In this document: positions 1 to 10,017 of the stretch, in pieces | Position numbering within the stretch: the first letter of the stretch is position 1 | Layout: every line of letters starts with the position of its first letter | Assembly: GCA_033557465.1 (NCBI GenBank) | Contig: CM066037.1 | Coordinates: 202,491,156-202,555,155 of the forward strand | Direction: 5' to 3' | Length of the DNA stretch: 64,000 bases | DNA from: Ichthyophis bannanicus | Lineage: Eukaryota; Chordata; Amphibia; Gymnophiona; Ichthyophiidae | Notes under the pieces: generated by a model | The model's input: only the letters and a program-made list of their open reading frames with translations | The model's database searches: none | Told to the model about the DNA's origin: nothing | Position numbers and translations under genes: made by a program

Positions 1-291
1 CCGGCGTATCGGTCCGAGCGGGAAAAGGATCCGGCGTCGAACCGGAGAAAAAAGAGAAAAACAGGGAAAATCAACTTTTTCCTCGGGGAAAAACGAACTA
101 CGTCCGTCGGGCTCTGCGAAAAAAAGAAGACTGAGCAAGATGGCACCCTTGGGCGGGAAGGGGACCGCGCATGCGCGTTGCAATTCCCAAAGGCTTTCTT
201 TGAAAGCTGGGGAAATGCTCCGCACGAGGGCTCCGTCGGCGCCAACGTCACCCATATGTGAGGACTGACTTCCTGCTTGGTCCTGGAGAAA
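1..291 (-). mobile_element. DIRS element 0, 5' terminal region (rest outside window)
   Basis: This stretch matches the 5' ends of the other minus-strand DIRS copies (near 60290-60451, 43960-44139 and 32200-32390). It contains GGCACCCTTGGGCGGGAAG, then the CCCATATGTGAGGACTGA box, and ends in TCCTGGAGAAA at 281-291, the same terminal sequence the other copies have. Only the inverted terminal repeat and part of the 5' leader are inside the window; the Gag start would lie to the left. It abuts an L2-like 3' end, so the copy probably inserted into that LINE. Confidence 0.85.
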
Positions 292-660
292 GCTACGATC
301 CACAACTGATTTAAAAGACTTCCGCAAGTTACTCAAGACTACTTTATTCATTGAACATTACAATGAAGACCACCAATATCAATTTTAATGTAGGAAATTA
401 CAAGACTGTTTACGTTTTTGAAATGCAATGTTACAATTTACAATTGACTGTTCCTTGTAAAAGGAGCATGAAGCTACAACTCTGTTTTAGTCTGTTTAGG
501 TTGTTAAAATATGATGTTACCGTTTAAAATTGAAAGTTCTTTGTATAAGTTATTGTTTAAAATTGAAGTTCTTTATAGATGTTAATTCAAACCGCCTTGG
601 GTTAAATGTTAATTCAAACCGCCTCGGGTTAAATGTTAATTTAAACCGCCGGAACTCCCT
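292..660 (+). repeat. L2-like LINE 3' end, first copy
   Basis: Translation near 300-360 gives a degraded DLKDFRK...LKTTLFIEHYNE, the C-terminus typical of L2-like LINE proteins in this window. A noncoding 3' tail follows. At 581-651 the tail holds about three copies of a 27-bp unit containing AAACCGCC. No open frame of useful length remains. Confidence 0.55.
581..651. repeat. 27-bp tandem repeat, about 2.7 copies
   Basis: Units start at 581, 608 and 635. Each begins GTTAATTYAAACCGCC and the first two continue YGGGTTAAAT. The array sits in the 3' tail of an L2-like LINE and repeats part of the hairpin sequence (AAACCGC) used by these LINE tails. Confidence 0.75.
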
Positions 661-1010
661 CCCGGACGACCAATGATCAACTACGGACCTCAAGGACTTC
701 AGGAAGTAGCCCAAAACTACGCTCTTCATTGAACACTATAGTGACACAAACTGTCCTATGGCCCCATGGCTACCTACCAATTCCGCCTGACCCCCCTAAG
801 TACCCCCTACCCTCCCTGTATATAACCCCTTGTACATAGGGCATCTAGTAAATAACACACCAAGAAATCATCGCCTTCACTCTCACAAATACTCACCCGT
901 GTTAACATTGCATGCCTATCCCTACTGACATTGATTTTTGATTGAAGTGTAAACCGCTTTGATTTCAGGACAAAGCGGTATATAAATCCTTTTAAATAAA
1001 TAAATAAACA
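661..1010 (+). repeat. L2-like LINE 3' end, second copy, with hairpin tail
   Basis: The block near 680-740 again reads DLKDFRK...KTTLFIEHY in translation, repeating the C-terminus seen at about 300-360. The 3' tail ends with GTAAACCGC at 949-957, a loop, AGCGGTATAT near 974-983, and TAAATAAATAAATAAA. The hairpin and TAAA-rich end are shared with seven other tails in this window, which supports L2-like origin. Confidence 0.65.
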
Positions 1011-1062
1011 TAACTTACTTTGAACGACCCATGAAAAGACATGAGCTAACTATAACCCTTAA

Positions 1063-1083
1063 CCCCCCCCCCCCCCCCCCCCC
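1063..1083. repeat. poly-C tract (21 C)
   Basis: Uninterrupted run of C residues. Its length in an assembly is unreliable. Confidence 0.95.
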
Positions 1084-1959
1084 AAAATTCCACACAGGCT
1101 CCATTAGATGTGGTTCACATGTTTGGCTGATTCATTCTACTTGTTGCTGAAGACACTAGTATTTCAAAATGAATTTCATGAAGGAAAATATAGCTTCCTG
1201 TTAGGAATGCAACCATATTTGAGTCCAAGCATTATTTTCTAGGGCTCTAATTGAGGCTGAAGGGTATGTCTAGGACTACTACTTTTAAAAGCAGAGAACA
1301 GAGGAATGTTAATTTTTATGATGCTTTACTGAATTGTTTCATAGGATCACAGTTGCAGCATGTAAGAAAGTTGGCATGAATTTGTCACCCCTTATTCAGA
1401 ATCTCTAGGTCAAACTGCACAGGTGCTAAAAGGTTCTCTCATTCTGCTCCTCTAAAGTTTTTAACAAACATTTCTTCCCAAAAGAATATGCAGAACAAAG
1501 GATATAATTTGACAAAGATAATTAGTTCTTGGAATCAAGCCTAAAACCCTCAGCATGAGTCGACCTGGAAGACTAATACTTATTTCACGTTGGAGTTACT
1601 TACCAAACTTATCAACATTGCTGCAGAAAAAAAAAATTATTCTATACAAATATTCCAAGTTGTATTATAAAACTCTCAGAACTGTTAACGTCAGCCAAAA
1701 TCATCAAACACCAATAAATTAATGTCTAGAACTATGCTGTTAAGTTGCTTAACTTCACGTGATTAATAGAGAAGGAATAAGAATATGAAGTCAATTTCAT
1801 GAAGAAATCAAAGGTATAAAAATACAATTTATGGCATAAATACTCTAGTGGCCTTCATATGCAAAAACAATGTGTGCCTTTGAGTCTATGCTGAATCCTG
1901 GTGACCCAGCAGCACCTCGGTTTTCTTGGCAATGTGACTGGAAGCAGATTGCTAGGCCT
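1084..1959. other. AT-rich stretch with no recognised feature
   Basis: No convincing reading frame, RNA gene or repeat boundary is visible. This is probably BRMS1L intron or old unrecognisable repeat. Confidence 0.5.
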
Positions 1960-2010
1960 TTCTTCCGAGGCAGTGGAGAGTTAAGTGACTTGCCCAAGTT
2001 CATAGCTTTG
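1960..2010 (-). repeat. MIR/CORE-like SINE body fragment
   Basis: On the minus strand the sequence reads CTTGGGCAAGTCACTTAAC, the conserved body segment of MIR-like and related tRNA SINEs. No head or tail is recognisable here, so this is a relic. Confidence 0.4.
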
Positions 2011-2118
2011 ATAAAACTAATCTGAAGTTGGCTTATTCTTGTTTGTCTATTCCCTCACCCTCCCAAAGTGTTTTACAGCTGGTATAGTCTGCATTTCACA
2101 TATTACCTATGGCGATAA

Positions 2119-2235
2119 GTGGGTGGCCTAGTAATAACAACAACAATGTATTGGGAATTAGAAGACCTGGATTCAAATCCTGTTTCTACCACCGATATTA
2201 GCTGCCGCTTTGGAAAAGGTCACTGGGAGGGCATT
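2119..2235 (+). repeat. tRNA-derived SINE head (partial)
   Basis: GTGGCCTAGTA near 2125-2135 resembles a pol III A box and GGATTCAAATCC near 2170-2181 resembles a B box, at tRNA-like spacing. The 3' part fades out and the DIRS-A terminus starts 30 bp downstream. A tRNA gene is ruled out because no cloverleaf forms. Confidence 0.5.
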
Positions 2236-2265
2236 TTTAAAAAGCCATTTACCAGGGTAAAGTGT

Positions 2266-2432
2266 CTATCTCCAGGAACAAGCAGGAATGAGTCTTCACA
2301 TATGGGTATCGTCGGTACCGACAGAGCCTGCGCGGGAACGCTCCCCAGCGTCCAAAAGGAAAGCTTTTGGGAGCATCCCACAACGCCTGCGCGCTGCCTT
2401 CCCGCCTTTCCTAACTGCCTCTCTCCAGTTCT
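2266..2432 (+). repeat. DIRS-A left inverted terminal repeat
   Basis: The repeat begins CTATCTCCAGGAACAAGCAG and ends CTCTCTCCAGTTC. It is nearly identical to the reverse complement of 7893-8053. The right repeat carries about 27 further outer bases (ending AAGTAACTGTG), the asymmetry expected of DIRS termini. Confidence 0.9.
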
Positions 2433-2650
2433 TCTTTTCCGCGGAGCCAGCAGGTCGTGTTTCCTGTCACCGCTGAAGAATTTCTTATTTTTTCTTTATT
2501 TCTTTAGTCGCGTGTCTGCCTTCTCGTCTCCGGACCGGTACCGCCAGTTTTCTCTTTCTTCTTTTAAAAAAAAAAAAATAATAATTACTATTTTTTTCTC
2601 ACTTCGGTGCTTTTTCTTCTGTGGCCTTAGGCCTACACAAATTTTTCCTC

Positions 2651-4485
2651 ATGGAAAAGCCCGCCTCCGGGTTTAAAAAGTGCACGAAGTGCAGCGGAAC
2701 TATTTCTGTCACCGACAACCATGACTGGTGTCTCAAATGTTTAGGTCCTGATCATTCCATGACAGACTGTAAGTCCTGTTCTATGATGTCTAAAAGAGGT
2801 CTACAGAATCGAGCAGCCAAGCTCAGTACCCTGTTTCCCTTTGATGCAGCTTCGGTGGCATCGACGTCTTCCAGGGCTTCCTCTTCCTCCCATGGATCTC
2901 AGGTAACCAAACTTAAGTCCAGCCGGTCCTCGAAGAGTAGATCTCCCTCCAAGTATCGAGATGCCTCCGGTCTTGCTCTCGAGGAATCCGCACCGGCAAA
3001 AGTACCCCGGCGGGAGGCTCTGGCTTCCAAAGCTTTATCTATGGGGTCACAGGTTGACATCGATGGCTCGGCCTCGACCAATCACCTGTTACAATGTTCT
3101 GGGGTACCAGTGGTTTCCACTGGTACCGACATCCAGACATTGGTGGCATTGATGGATCAGAATATTCTGACCATGCAGCGTGCCATCACGGCATTCATAA
3201 AGCTGCGACGCCTTCGGTACCGCAACAAACTCCGTTGTCGGTACCGATTCCGGTACCGGCCCCGGTGCCGGTACCGATTGCATCGACATCCACGTCGACG
3301 GCAGCGGTACACTGTCCTGTGATGCCCATCGGTACCGATTACTCCCGATGTCGATATCCCCTGGTATGCGTATCGGGCTCTGCAAGGGCATCCAGACAGG
3401 CGATACTTCGATTCCTCTGAAGACTCTGATGAATCAGAGGCCTCTATCGAAGCATCGGGGATCCTTCCTCAGGAACCCTCTTCTCCAAAAAGGAGAATGT
3501 CTCCTCCAGAAGACTTGTGTTTTCAAGACTTCATCAGGGAGGTGGCCAGGGGCTTTTCCATCTCAGTGGCTTCTGAGACTGAGCCTAGAGCCAAAAAATT
3601 AGATATTCTATAATATCCTAAGGCTCCTAAAGAAGCAGCCACTTTACCAATACATGAGATTCTTTATGATCACATGTTGGGCATATGGGAGACTCCTCTT
3701 ACCACCTCCCCTCATTCTCGTAGGTGGACACCATGTATCGTGTTCCTCCTTGTCCTGGTTTTTATAAGACTCAGCTTCCTCATCACTCCATTGTGGTAGA
3801 GTCTGCTATGAAAAAGATTAAGAGTGCAAAAAGGCACTCTTCTACTCCTCCAGGAAGAGAATGCAGAACCTTAGATGCCTATGGCAGGAGAATCTTCCAG
3901 GCCAGTATGCTTGTGGCCAGAATCAACTCCTATAGTCTCTATATGGGGATGTTTCTTAAGGAAGTTACAGATCATCTGCAAACCTTATCTCCTTTTATTT
4001 CAGAAGATAAAAGGGAAGAGTTTCTCACCTGGCTTAAACATGCCCAGGATATTTCCAAGTTTTCCAACCGTGCAGCCTTTGACTCTTTTGAAGGTGCCAG
4101 CAGAGCCTCGGCTATTGCCATAGGTGCACGCAGAGTTGCTTGGTTACAAGCTTCTGATTTCGAACCTTGGGTTCAAGATGGACTAGGTAACCTTCCTTGT
4201 ACAGGTGAAAACCTTTTTGGCAAGGATTGGCAAGCAAAGGCCAACCAGATGGATGCTGAAAACTCTGCTTTAGATAGACTTTCTAAGTCTACTTCTGCTC
4301 CTTTTAAAAAGAGGTTGTTCAAAAAAGGTTTTTTCACAAAAAAAGGGAAATATTCCTCTGCTTATGGTCAGGCCTCTTCTGTAGGTCGTTTTGCCACAAA
4401 GAGACAGCAACAACCAAAACAGGCCAAGCCTAAGGCTGCCAGGACTGCTACGGCCCAACAGCCTCAGCCTCCTCAGGGCCTTTGA
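2651..4485 (+). pseudogene. DIRS-A Gag-like ORF1, broken
   Basis: The start at 2651 gives MEKPASGFKKCTKCSG, followed by a cysteine/histidine cluster (CTKC...DWCLKCLGPDHSMTDCKSC) equivalent to the N-terminal zinc-binding motif of the Gag-like protein in DIRS-B, -C and -D. A serine/arginine-rich stretch follows. The frame is lost between about 3220 and 3350 and again near 3600. It resumes at 3724-4485 with the conserved central part (INSYSLYMGMFLKEV, ...RRVAWLQASDFEPWVQDGL). The C-terminus is Lys/Gln-rich, as expected for a nucleic-acid-binding capsid-like protein. The end overlaps the reverse transcriptase frame by about 95 bp. Confidence 0.85.
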
Positions 4486-6407
4486 CTTACAACTAGAGAA
4501 CTTAGCCTTTCTGGCTCTACAACATCGAGAGCCTCTCACCATTCCAGAAAGGTTAGCTCATTTTGCTCCCAGATGGGAACAAATCACAGCAGAGCAATGG
4601 ACCCTCTCCATCATAAGAGAAGGGTACAAGCTTCATTTCTTAAACCGTCCCCCTCACACCATGGTGAAACAGTTCAATTCTACAACATCTCTCCTCAACC
4701 TTCTGGGTCAGGAGATTGCTACCCTTCTTGCCCAAGGGGCAATAGAAGAAGTACCCCTTCTTCAACAGGGCTCAGGGTTCTACTCCCCCTATTTTCTCAT
4801 CCAAAAGAAAACAGGGGGCTACAGACCCATCTTAGATCTCAGAGAATTGAACAAGTTTCTATGCAAGGAGAAATTCAAGATGACTTCTCTCGGAACTCTC
4901 CTTCCATACCTCCAGAGTCAGGACTGGCTTTGTTCTCTAGATCTCAAGGATGCGTACACCCATGTCCTCTTTCATCCAACACACAGAAGGTTCCTTCGGT
5001 TCCTTTACCAAGGAAAGCACTACCAATACAAAGTGCTTCCTTTCGGTCTGGCCTCTGCACCGAGTGTTCACAAAATGCATGGCAGTAGTAGCTGCATTTC
5101 TACGCACTCTAGGGATATTCGTATTCCCATATCTGGACGACTGGCTCATCCGAGCTCCATCCCAGTCAGAGGCCCAGACTTCCCTGGCCTACACAAGGCG
5201 TGTTCTTCAGTATCTGGGACTTGTTATATACATTCCAAAATCCCATCAAACCCCTACTCAATCTCTAGAGTTCATAGGGGCCTTGCTGGATACAACTGCA
5301 AGGGCCTATCTTCCCCAGGCTCGTTGCCTACGCTTGGTGCAGTTAGCCTCACAGATTCAGTTAAAATCCCATTTAACTGCTCGAGAGATGTTACAACTGT
5401 TAGGCCACATGGCATCCACCGTGCATGTGGTTCCTTATGCTCACCTTCACATGACAGCAGCTCAATGGACTTTGTCCACCCAATTTACCCAGGCATCAGG
5501 GTGCCTATCAGACAAAATAGCGACCTCCAGTCGCCTTTCTTGCTCTCTCCATTGCTGGAAGTCCACTCAAAATATGTTGCTGGGGTCCCCCTTTCAACAA
5601 GTGTTACCCCAAGCAACCCTTACCACAGATGCCTCTCCAAGGGGTTGGGGAGCTCATCTACAAAATCTCTCCACCCAAGGCATCTGGTCTCCACAGGAGA
5701 CATCTCTACATATCAACCTCTTAGAGCTCAGAGCAATCTTTCTGGCTCACAGAGTCTTCCACACCCTGCTCAGCTACAAGACAGTCCTCATCCACACGGA
5801 CAACCAAGTAGCCATGTTCTACGTGAACAAGCAGGGGGGGGGGACTGGCTCTCTGTCACTTTGCAACGATGCTCTGAGATTGTGGGCCTTCGCCAGAGAG
5901 CATCAAATCCATCTCATGGCAGTGTATCTTCCAGGGGTTCAAAACTCTTGGGCAGACAGACTCAGTCGAGTTCTGCTTCCACACGAATGGTCCCTCCATG
6001 GGGACCAGATAGCAAGGATCTTTCGAATTTGGGGAACCCCAGACATAGACCTGTTTGCAAGTCCGTGGAATGCCAAACTTCCCCGGTTCTGTTCCAGGAT
6101 TCCGTGTCAGGGAGTTCAGGCCAGGGATGCCTTCCTCCTTCATTGGGGGCAAGATTTCCTCTATGCCTTTCCACCTATTCCCCTCATTCCCAAGACACTG
6201 TTCAAGCTTCAGAGGGACAAGGGGTCTATGATCCTCATAGCACCACGTTGGCCACGCCAAGTGTGGTACCCTCTACTTCTGCATCTCTCTCATGCTCCCT
6301 CCCTGGACTTGGGGTCTGCTCCAGATCTCCTCTCCCAGGAGGAGGGAACGTTGTGGCACCCAAATCCCCAGTCTCTTCATCTCAGGGCCTGGTTTCTGAA
6401 GGCCTAG
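4391..6407 (+). pseudogene. DIRS-A reverse transcriptase/RNase H, frameshifted
   Basis: The first part (frame of 4391) shows YFLIQKKTGGYRPILDLREL and LCSLDLKDAYTHV, the RT fingers and first catalytic Asp motif. Near 5062 one base is lost and the protein continues in the frame of 4950-6407. That part has FPYLDDWLI (catalytic YLDD), LEFIGALLD, the RNase H motifs LTTDASPRGWGAH, LLELRAI and IHTDNQVAMFYVNKQ, and the DIRS-typical DIDLFASPWNAKLPRFCS. A G-run near 5834-5843 adds one glycine compared with DIRS-D. The catalytic residues remain, but the frameshift disables the protein. Confidence 0.9.
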
Positions 6408-7597
6408 ACCTTCAAGATTTACCTCTTTCTCAGCAGGTGAAGGATATCCTTCATGCTTCCAGAAAGCCTTCCACCAGACGTTCCTATGCTTTTAAATGGA
6501 AGAGGTTTTCCATTTGGTGTGCAGAGAAGGGTCTTAACCCTCTTGCAATACCTCTGAATTCTTTACTAGAGTATCTGCTGCATTTATCCCATGCAGGCCT
6601 TAAAACGAATTCAATCAGAGTCCATCTGAGTGCTATTGCAGCATCCCTTAAACCCCTCAATGGACAGCCTATTTCCTCTCATCCTCTTATAGCAAGATTC
6701 ATAAGAGGCCTTCTTTTGACTAAACCTCCCATTAGACCACCTTCAGTGGCATGGACTTGAATCTGGTTCTTGGCCAGCTCATGAAGCCACCCTTCGAACC
6801 CTTAGCCACTACCTCCTTGAAATTCCTTTCCTGGAAGGTTATTTTTTCTCATTGCAGTCACCTCAGCTCGCCGTATCAGTGAGTTGCAAGCCTTAGTGGC
6901 TAATCATCCTTATACAAGGTTCCATCATTTTATTTATTTATTTTATTTATTTATTTCAACTTCTTATATACCGCACTCTTTGACATCAGCGCGGTTTACA
7001 AATAACAGAAAGGAACCAGAACAACAGGCTGTTTGGTATTACATATAACAGGAGTATCAACTTGGATAACATGGGAGAACTATGACAAGGTAGTCCTTAG
7101 AACTAATCCACACTTTATGCCTAAAGTGGTCTCACCTTTTCATCTGAACCAGGAGGTGTATTTACCTGTCTTTTTTCCAGGACCTCATGCATCAAGTGCA
7201 GAGAGGAATCTTCATACCCTGGATTGTAAAAGAGCTCTTGCTTTCTACTTACAAAGGACACAGCAACATAGAAAGTCCTCAACTTTTTGTTGCTTTTGAT
7301 CCCTCTCATTTAGGGCTTCCAGTCTCTAAAAGAACTCTGTCAAATTGGATTGCTCAGTGTATTTCCTTCGCCTACCAAAGTAATAACCTTTCTCTGGAGG
7401 GCCATGTCACAGCTCACAATGTGAGGGCCATGGCAGCTTCTATGGCTCATCTAAACTCTCTGTCCATCGACCAAATCTGTCGAGCGGCCACCTGGGCCTC
7501 GGTTCATACCTTTACAGCCCATTACTGCTTGGACAAGGACTCCCGCCGGGATGCCTTGTTTGGTCAGGCTGTTCTCAAACACCTGTTCCATTCCTAA
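6391..7597 (+). pseudogene. DIRS-A tyrosine recombinase, frameshifted and interrupted
   Basis: The N-terminal SAM-like core-binding region reads ASRKPSTRRSYAFKWKRFS. A one-base shift ends this frame at 6760, and the sequence continues in another frame through VTSARRISELQAL (first catalytic Arg). A LINE tail interrupts it at 6929-7088. The rest (7089-7597) keeps HNVRAMAASMAHL (HxxR) and TFTAHYCLDKDSRRD (HY, nucleophile Tyr), ending just before the ICR. The R-HxxR-HY set is that of tyrosine recombinases, which integrate the DIRS circle without target duplication. Confidence 0.9.
6929..7088 (-). repeat. L2-like LINE/SINE 3' tail inserted in DIRS-A
   Basis: In plus orientation it starts with TTTATTTATTTATT-type repeats, then ATATACCGC (6966-6974) and GCGGTTTAC (6991-6999), followed by about 90 bp of body. 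It interrupts the recombinase frame, which resumes at 7089. It is therefore younger than DIRS-A. Only the 3' end of the donor is present. Confidence 0.8.
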
Positions 7598-7706
7598 TCA
7601 ACTCCTACCCTCCATCCCTGACTGGATGCCTGAGATTCATGAGTGGAGGTAGAGCCCTTTCCAGGGACTCACAACCTAGGTGATCTCCCAGGCATCTCTA
7701 GCTGGG

Positions 7707-7810
7707 GAGTCCCCATATGTGAAGACTCATTCCTGCTTGTTCCTGGAGATAGCACAGTTACTTACCTGTAACAGGTGATCTCTGGGAACAGCAGGAATAA
7801 GTCTTCACAA
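7707..7810 (+). repeat. DIRS-A internal complementary region
   Basis: 7707-7750 is the reverse complement of the left outer edge (2266-2309), and 7751-7806 is the reverse complement of the right outer edge (about 8025-8080). The abutment of the two, at GATAG|CACAG, is the template from which DIRS elements are thought to rebuild their ends during circle formation. Confidence 0.92.
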
Positions 7811-7892
7811 CCCACCCACCTCCCCCTACGAGTTGTATCTCTCTATCTATCTTTCCTTTCCTCTCTCTGTCTTTGTCTCAGTTTTAAAACTC

Positions 7893-8080
7893 GAACTGGA
7901 GAGAGGCAGTTAGGAAAGGCGGGAAGGCAGCGCGCAGGCACTGTGGGATGCTCCCAAAAGCTTTCCTTTTGGACGCTGGGGAGCGTTCCCGCGCAGGCTC
8001 CGTCGGTACCGACGATACCCATATGTGAAGACTTATTCCTGCTGTTCCCAGAGATCACCTGTTACAGGTAAGTAACTGTG
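7893..8080 (-). repeat. DIRS-A right inverted terminal repeat
   Basis: Reverse complement of the left repeat as far as position 2266, with about 27 additional outer bases. The outermost motif ACCTGTTACAGGTAAGTAAC also occurs in DIRS-B, -C, -D and -E with small changes. Confidence 0.9.
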
Positions 8081-8791
8081 CTTTTTCCTAGATAAAAGTA
8101 TGCAAGTAAATCAACAATACATGTACTTTTACCCACAGAAAAAGATGGGCTCAGGGAGAATTAGGTCAATGGAGGCAATAATACATGCTATTTTGCATTT
8201 TTTCACACAAAGTACCCAAAAAGAGAAAGCAGATGCAAATCTTAGTAGTTAATGTTTCCTGGGCCTTGCTCAAATGGAAAGTTGTCTTTTTTTTTGTAGA
8301 AAATGGATACATGCTTCTTGCACTTTGCCTCTCCTATAGATCCTTTGAAGAACATTAGTAGTCTGACCAGATGTATGCATGGACCCTGACTGCTATTTTC
8401 ATGATGTTTTATTGCACCTTACCTCCTTGGACTACTCTGATGAGCCAGTCGTACAAGTACAGATGTACCAAAATCCTTTCTTAAGTAGCATCAGATTCAC
8501 TACCACCATTCACATTTGAGAAGGTGCGCAAGGCCGTCAATAGGATGAAAGGCAATGTCTGGAATTGACAGTGCTGAGCCTTTAGTATGAATCTCAAAAA
8601 TCTCTACTTTTTCAAGATGAGAACATGAACATGCGTTTTCTTTAAATACAAGGATGTCAAGAATTTCCCACGCTGAATGGCCAAAATGATCAACTGGAGA
8701 AACTCCATCCGGAAATTAGGAATCTACAACACCCTGTTCATGTTTCAGAAATGAGTGAAAAGTGCCTTCTTTCAAAAGTACCATAAAATAA
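8081..8791. other. unassigned intronic DNA
   Basis: No long frame, repeat edge or RNA gene is recognised between the DIRS-A end and the mariner left end. Confidence 0.5.
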
Positions 8792-8982
8792 GATGTGTGA
8801 TCAAAAAGCACCGAGTCTTTTGTTGTATAGCTAAATAACAATACTTAGCACCACGATGCTATTAAGCATGCAGTAACCTAGCTATGTGCTCTACATGTGC
8901 AGAGTGTGGCGTGGCTGCAGCATACCTGTACTTCTTTTTAATCATGTGATGTTTGGTATCATGTAAAAGCAGGTTGTCAGAT

Positions 8983-9730
8983 TTACGATGAGTGAAAAAA
9001 ATTGAACAGCGAATTTGCATTAAATTCTGCCAGAAACTTGGAGATTCGTGCAAAGAGACTTACAAGTTACAGCAAGTGTATGGTGATGAATGCATGAGTC
9101 ATGCTTGAGTTTATGACAGGTACAAACGTTTCCAAGAGGGCTGCCAAAGTGTTGACAGTGACGAACATTCTGGAAGGCCATCCACAAGCAGGAATGGACA
9201 AAGTTGAAGCAGTGTCTGCCATAATATGCTCAAATCGTCAATTGACTATCAGGGAGCTTGCTGAGGACATGGACATCAGTTTCGGGTCAGTACAGACTAT
9301 TCCTACTGTCAATTTGAGGATTAGCTGTGTGTCTGCAAAATTCATACCGAAATCCCAGTTCCCTGACCAAAAAGAAGATAGACTGTCTGCAGCCAGGAAG
9401 TTGATGGAATGCATTGAAAATAACTCAGATTTCATAAAAAAGATTATTACTGGCGATGAATCATGGGTTTATGGTTATGACCCGGAAACTATGGAAGACT
9501 CACAATGGAACACTCCAAACTCTCCCAGACCCAAGAAAGCCCATCAGATGAGGAGCAATGTCAAGGACATACACACAGTTTTCTTTTGATTACCAGGGTA
9601 TTGTTCATCATGAGTATGCTCCAAAAGGCCAAACCATCAAGTTCTCACTCATTTGAGAGATGTAGCTCGTCATAGGAGGCCAGAGTTGGCAACGGTGAAT
9701 GGTTGCTTCATCACGATAATGACCCACGAT
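8983..9730 (+). pseudogene. mariner transposase, N-terminal two-thirds
   Basis: Across several frames the sequence reads ICIKFCQKLGDSCKETYKLQ, YGDECMS, FQEGCQSVDSDEHSGRPSTS, then GDESWVYGYDPET (first catalytic Asp) and TPNSPRPKKAHQMRSNVK, all diagnostic of mariner-type Tc1/mariner transposases. It reaches the second Asp motif (HHDNDP) just before the break at about 9730. Multiple stops and frameshifts make this a relic. Confidence 0.88.
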
Positions 9731-10017
9731 ATCTTCCCCTCAATCCAAGGGGTTCCGTAAGGCTCGGCATTAGCTGCCTTGCTTTTCAATTTCTACATCC
9801 AACCCATCTGTGACATCAGGAAACACAACATCCAATATGCATTGTACGCTGACAATATGATGATTTATACCCCCATCAACCTTGAAAAACCAGATTAATC
9901 AGCTTTAACTGCCTGCCTACAGGACATGACTGAATGGCTCTCTCACAACCACCTCAACATTAACTACAGAAAGACAGAAGCACTCTTCGTCACACAAAAC
10001 AACTCCTTTTCTATAAG
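9731..10017 (+). pseudogene. L2-like LINE reverse transcriptase fragment, left part
   Basis: Translation gives QGVPQGSA, LLFNFYIQPICDIRKHNIQ and LYADN, then a segment equivalent to WLSHNHLNINYRKTEALFVT. This is the RT palm of the same family as LINE-B at 46324-49167. The catalytic YADD reads YADN. It breaks at 10017 and resumes at 12671. Confidence 0.82.

Larger units (their letters stand above)
2266..8080 (+). mobile_element. DIRS-A: full-length, decayed DIRS retrotransposon
   Basis: Order on the plus strand: left inverted terminal repeat (2266-2432), Gag-like frame (2651-4485), reverse transcriptase/RNase H (4391-6407), tyrosine recombinase (6391-7597), internal complementary region (7707-7810) and right terminal repeat (7893-8080). 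This is the DIRS architecture: no LTRs, no DDE integrase. The ends are fixed by the ICR, where GGAGATAG|CACAGTTACT is the reverse complement of the joined ends AGTAACTGTG + CTATCTCC. Several frameshifts, stops and an inserted LINE tail (6929-7088) make it inactive. Confidence 0.93.

Noticed and set aside
4391..6760. One 789-codon open frame
   Set aside because: It is a composite. The first 230 codons or so are real RT and the last 120 or so are real recombinase, but the middle is an out-of-frame shadow of RT/RNase H.
2266..8080. Retrovirus or LTR retrotransposon
   Set aside because: Ends are inverted, not direct. There is no protease or DDE integrase, and a tyrosine recombinase plus ICR is present.
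9101..9589. Mariner frame as a functional transposase
   Set aside because: The 162-codon frame covers only part of the protein. The gene has stops, frame changes and a 3.8-kb insertion.
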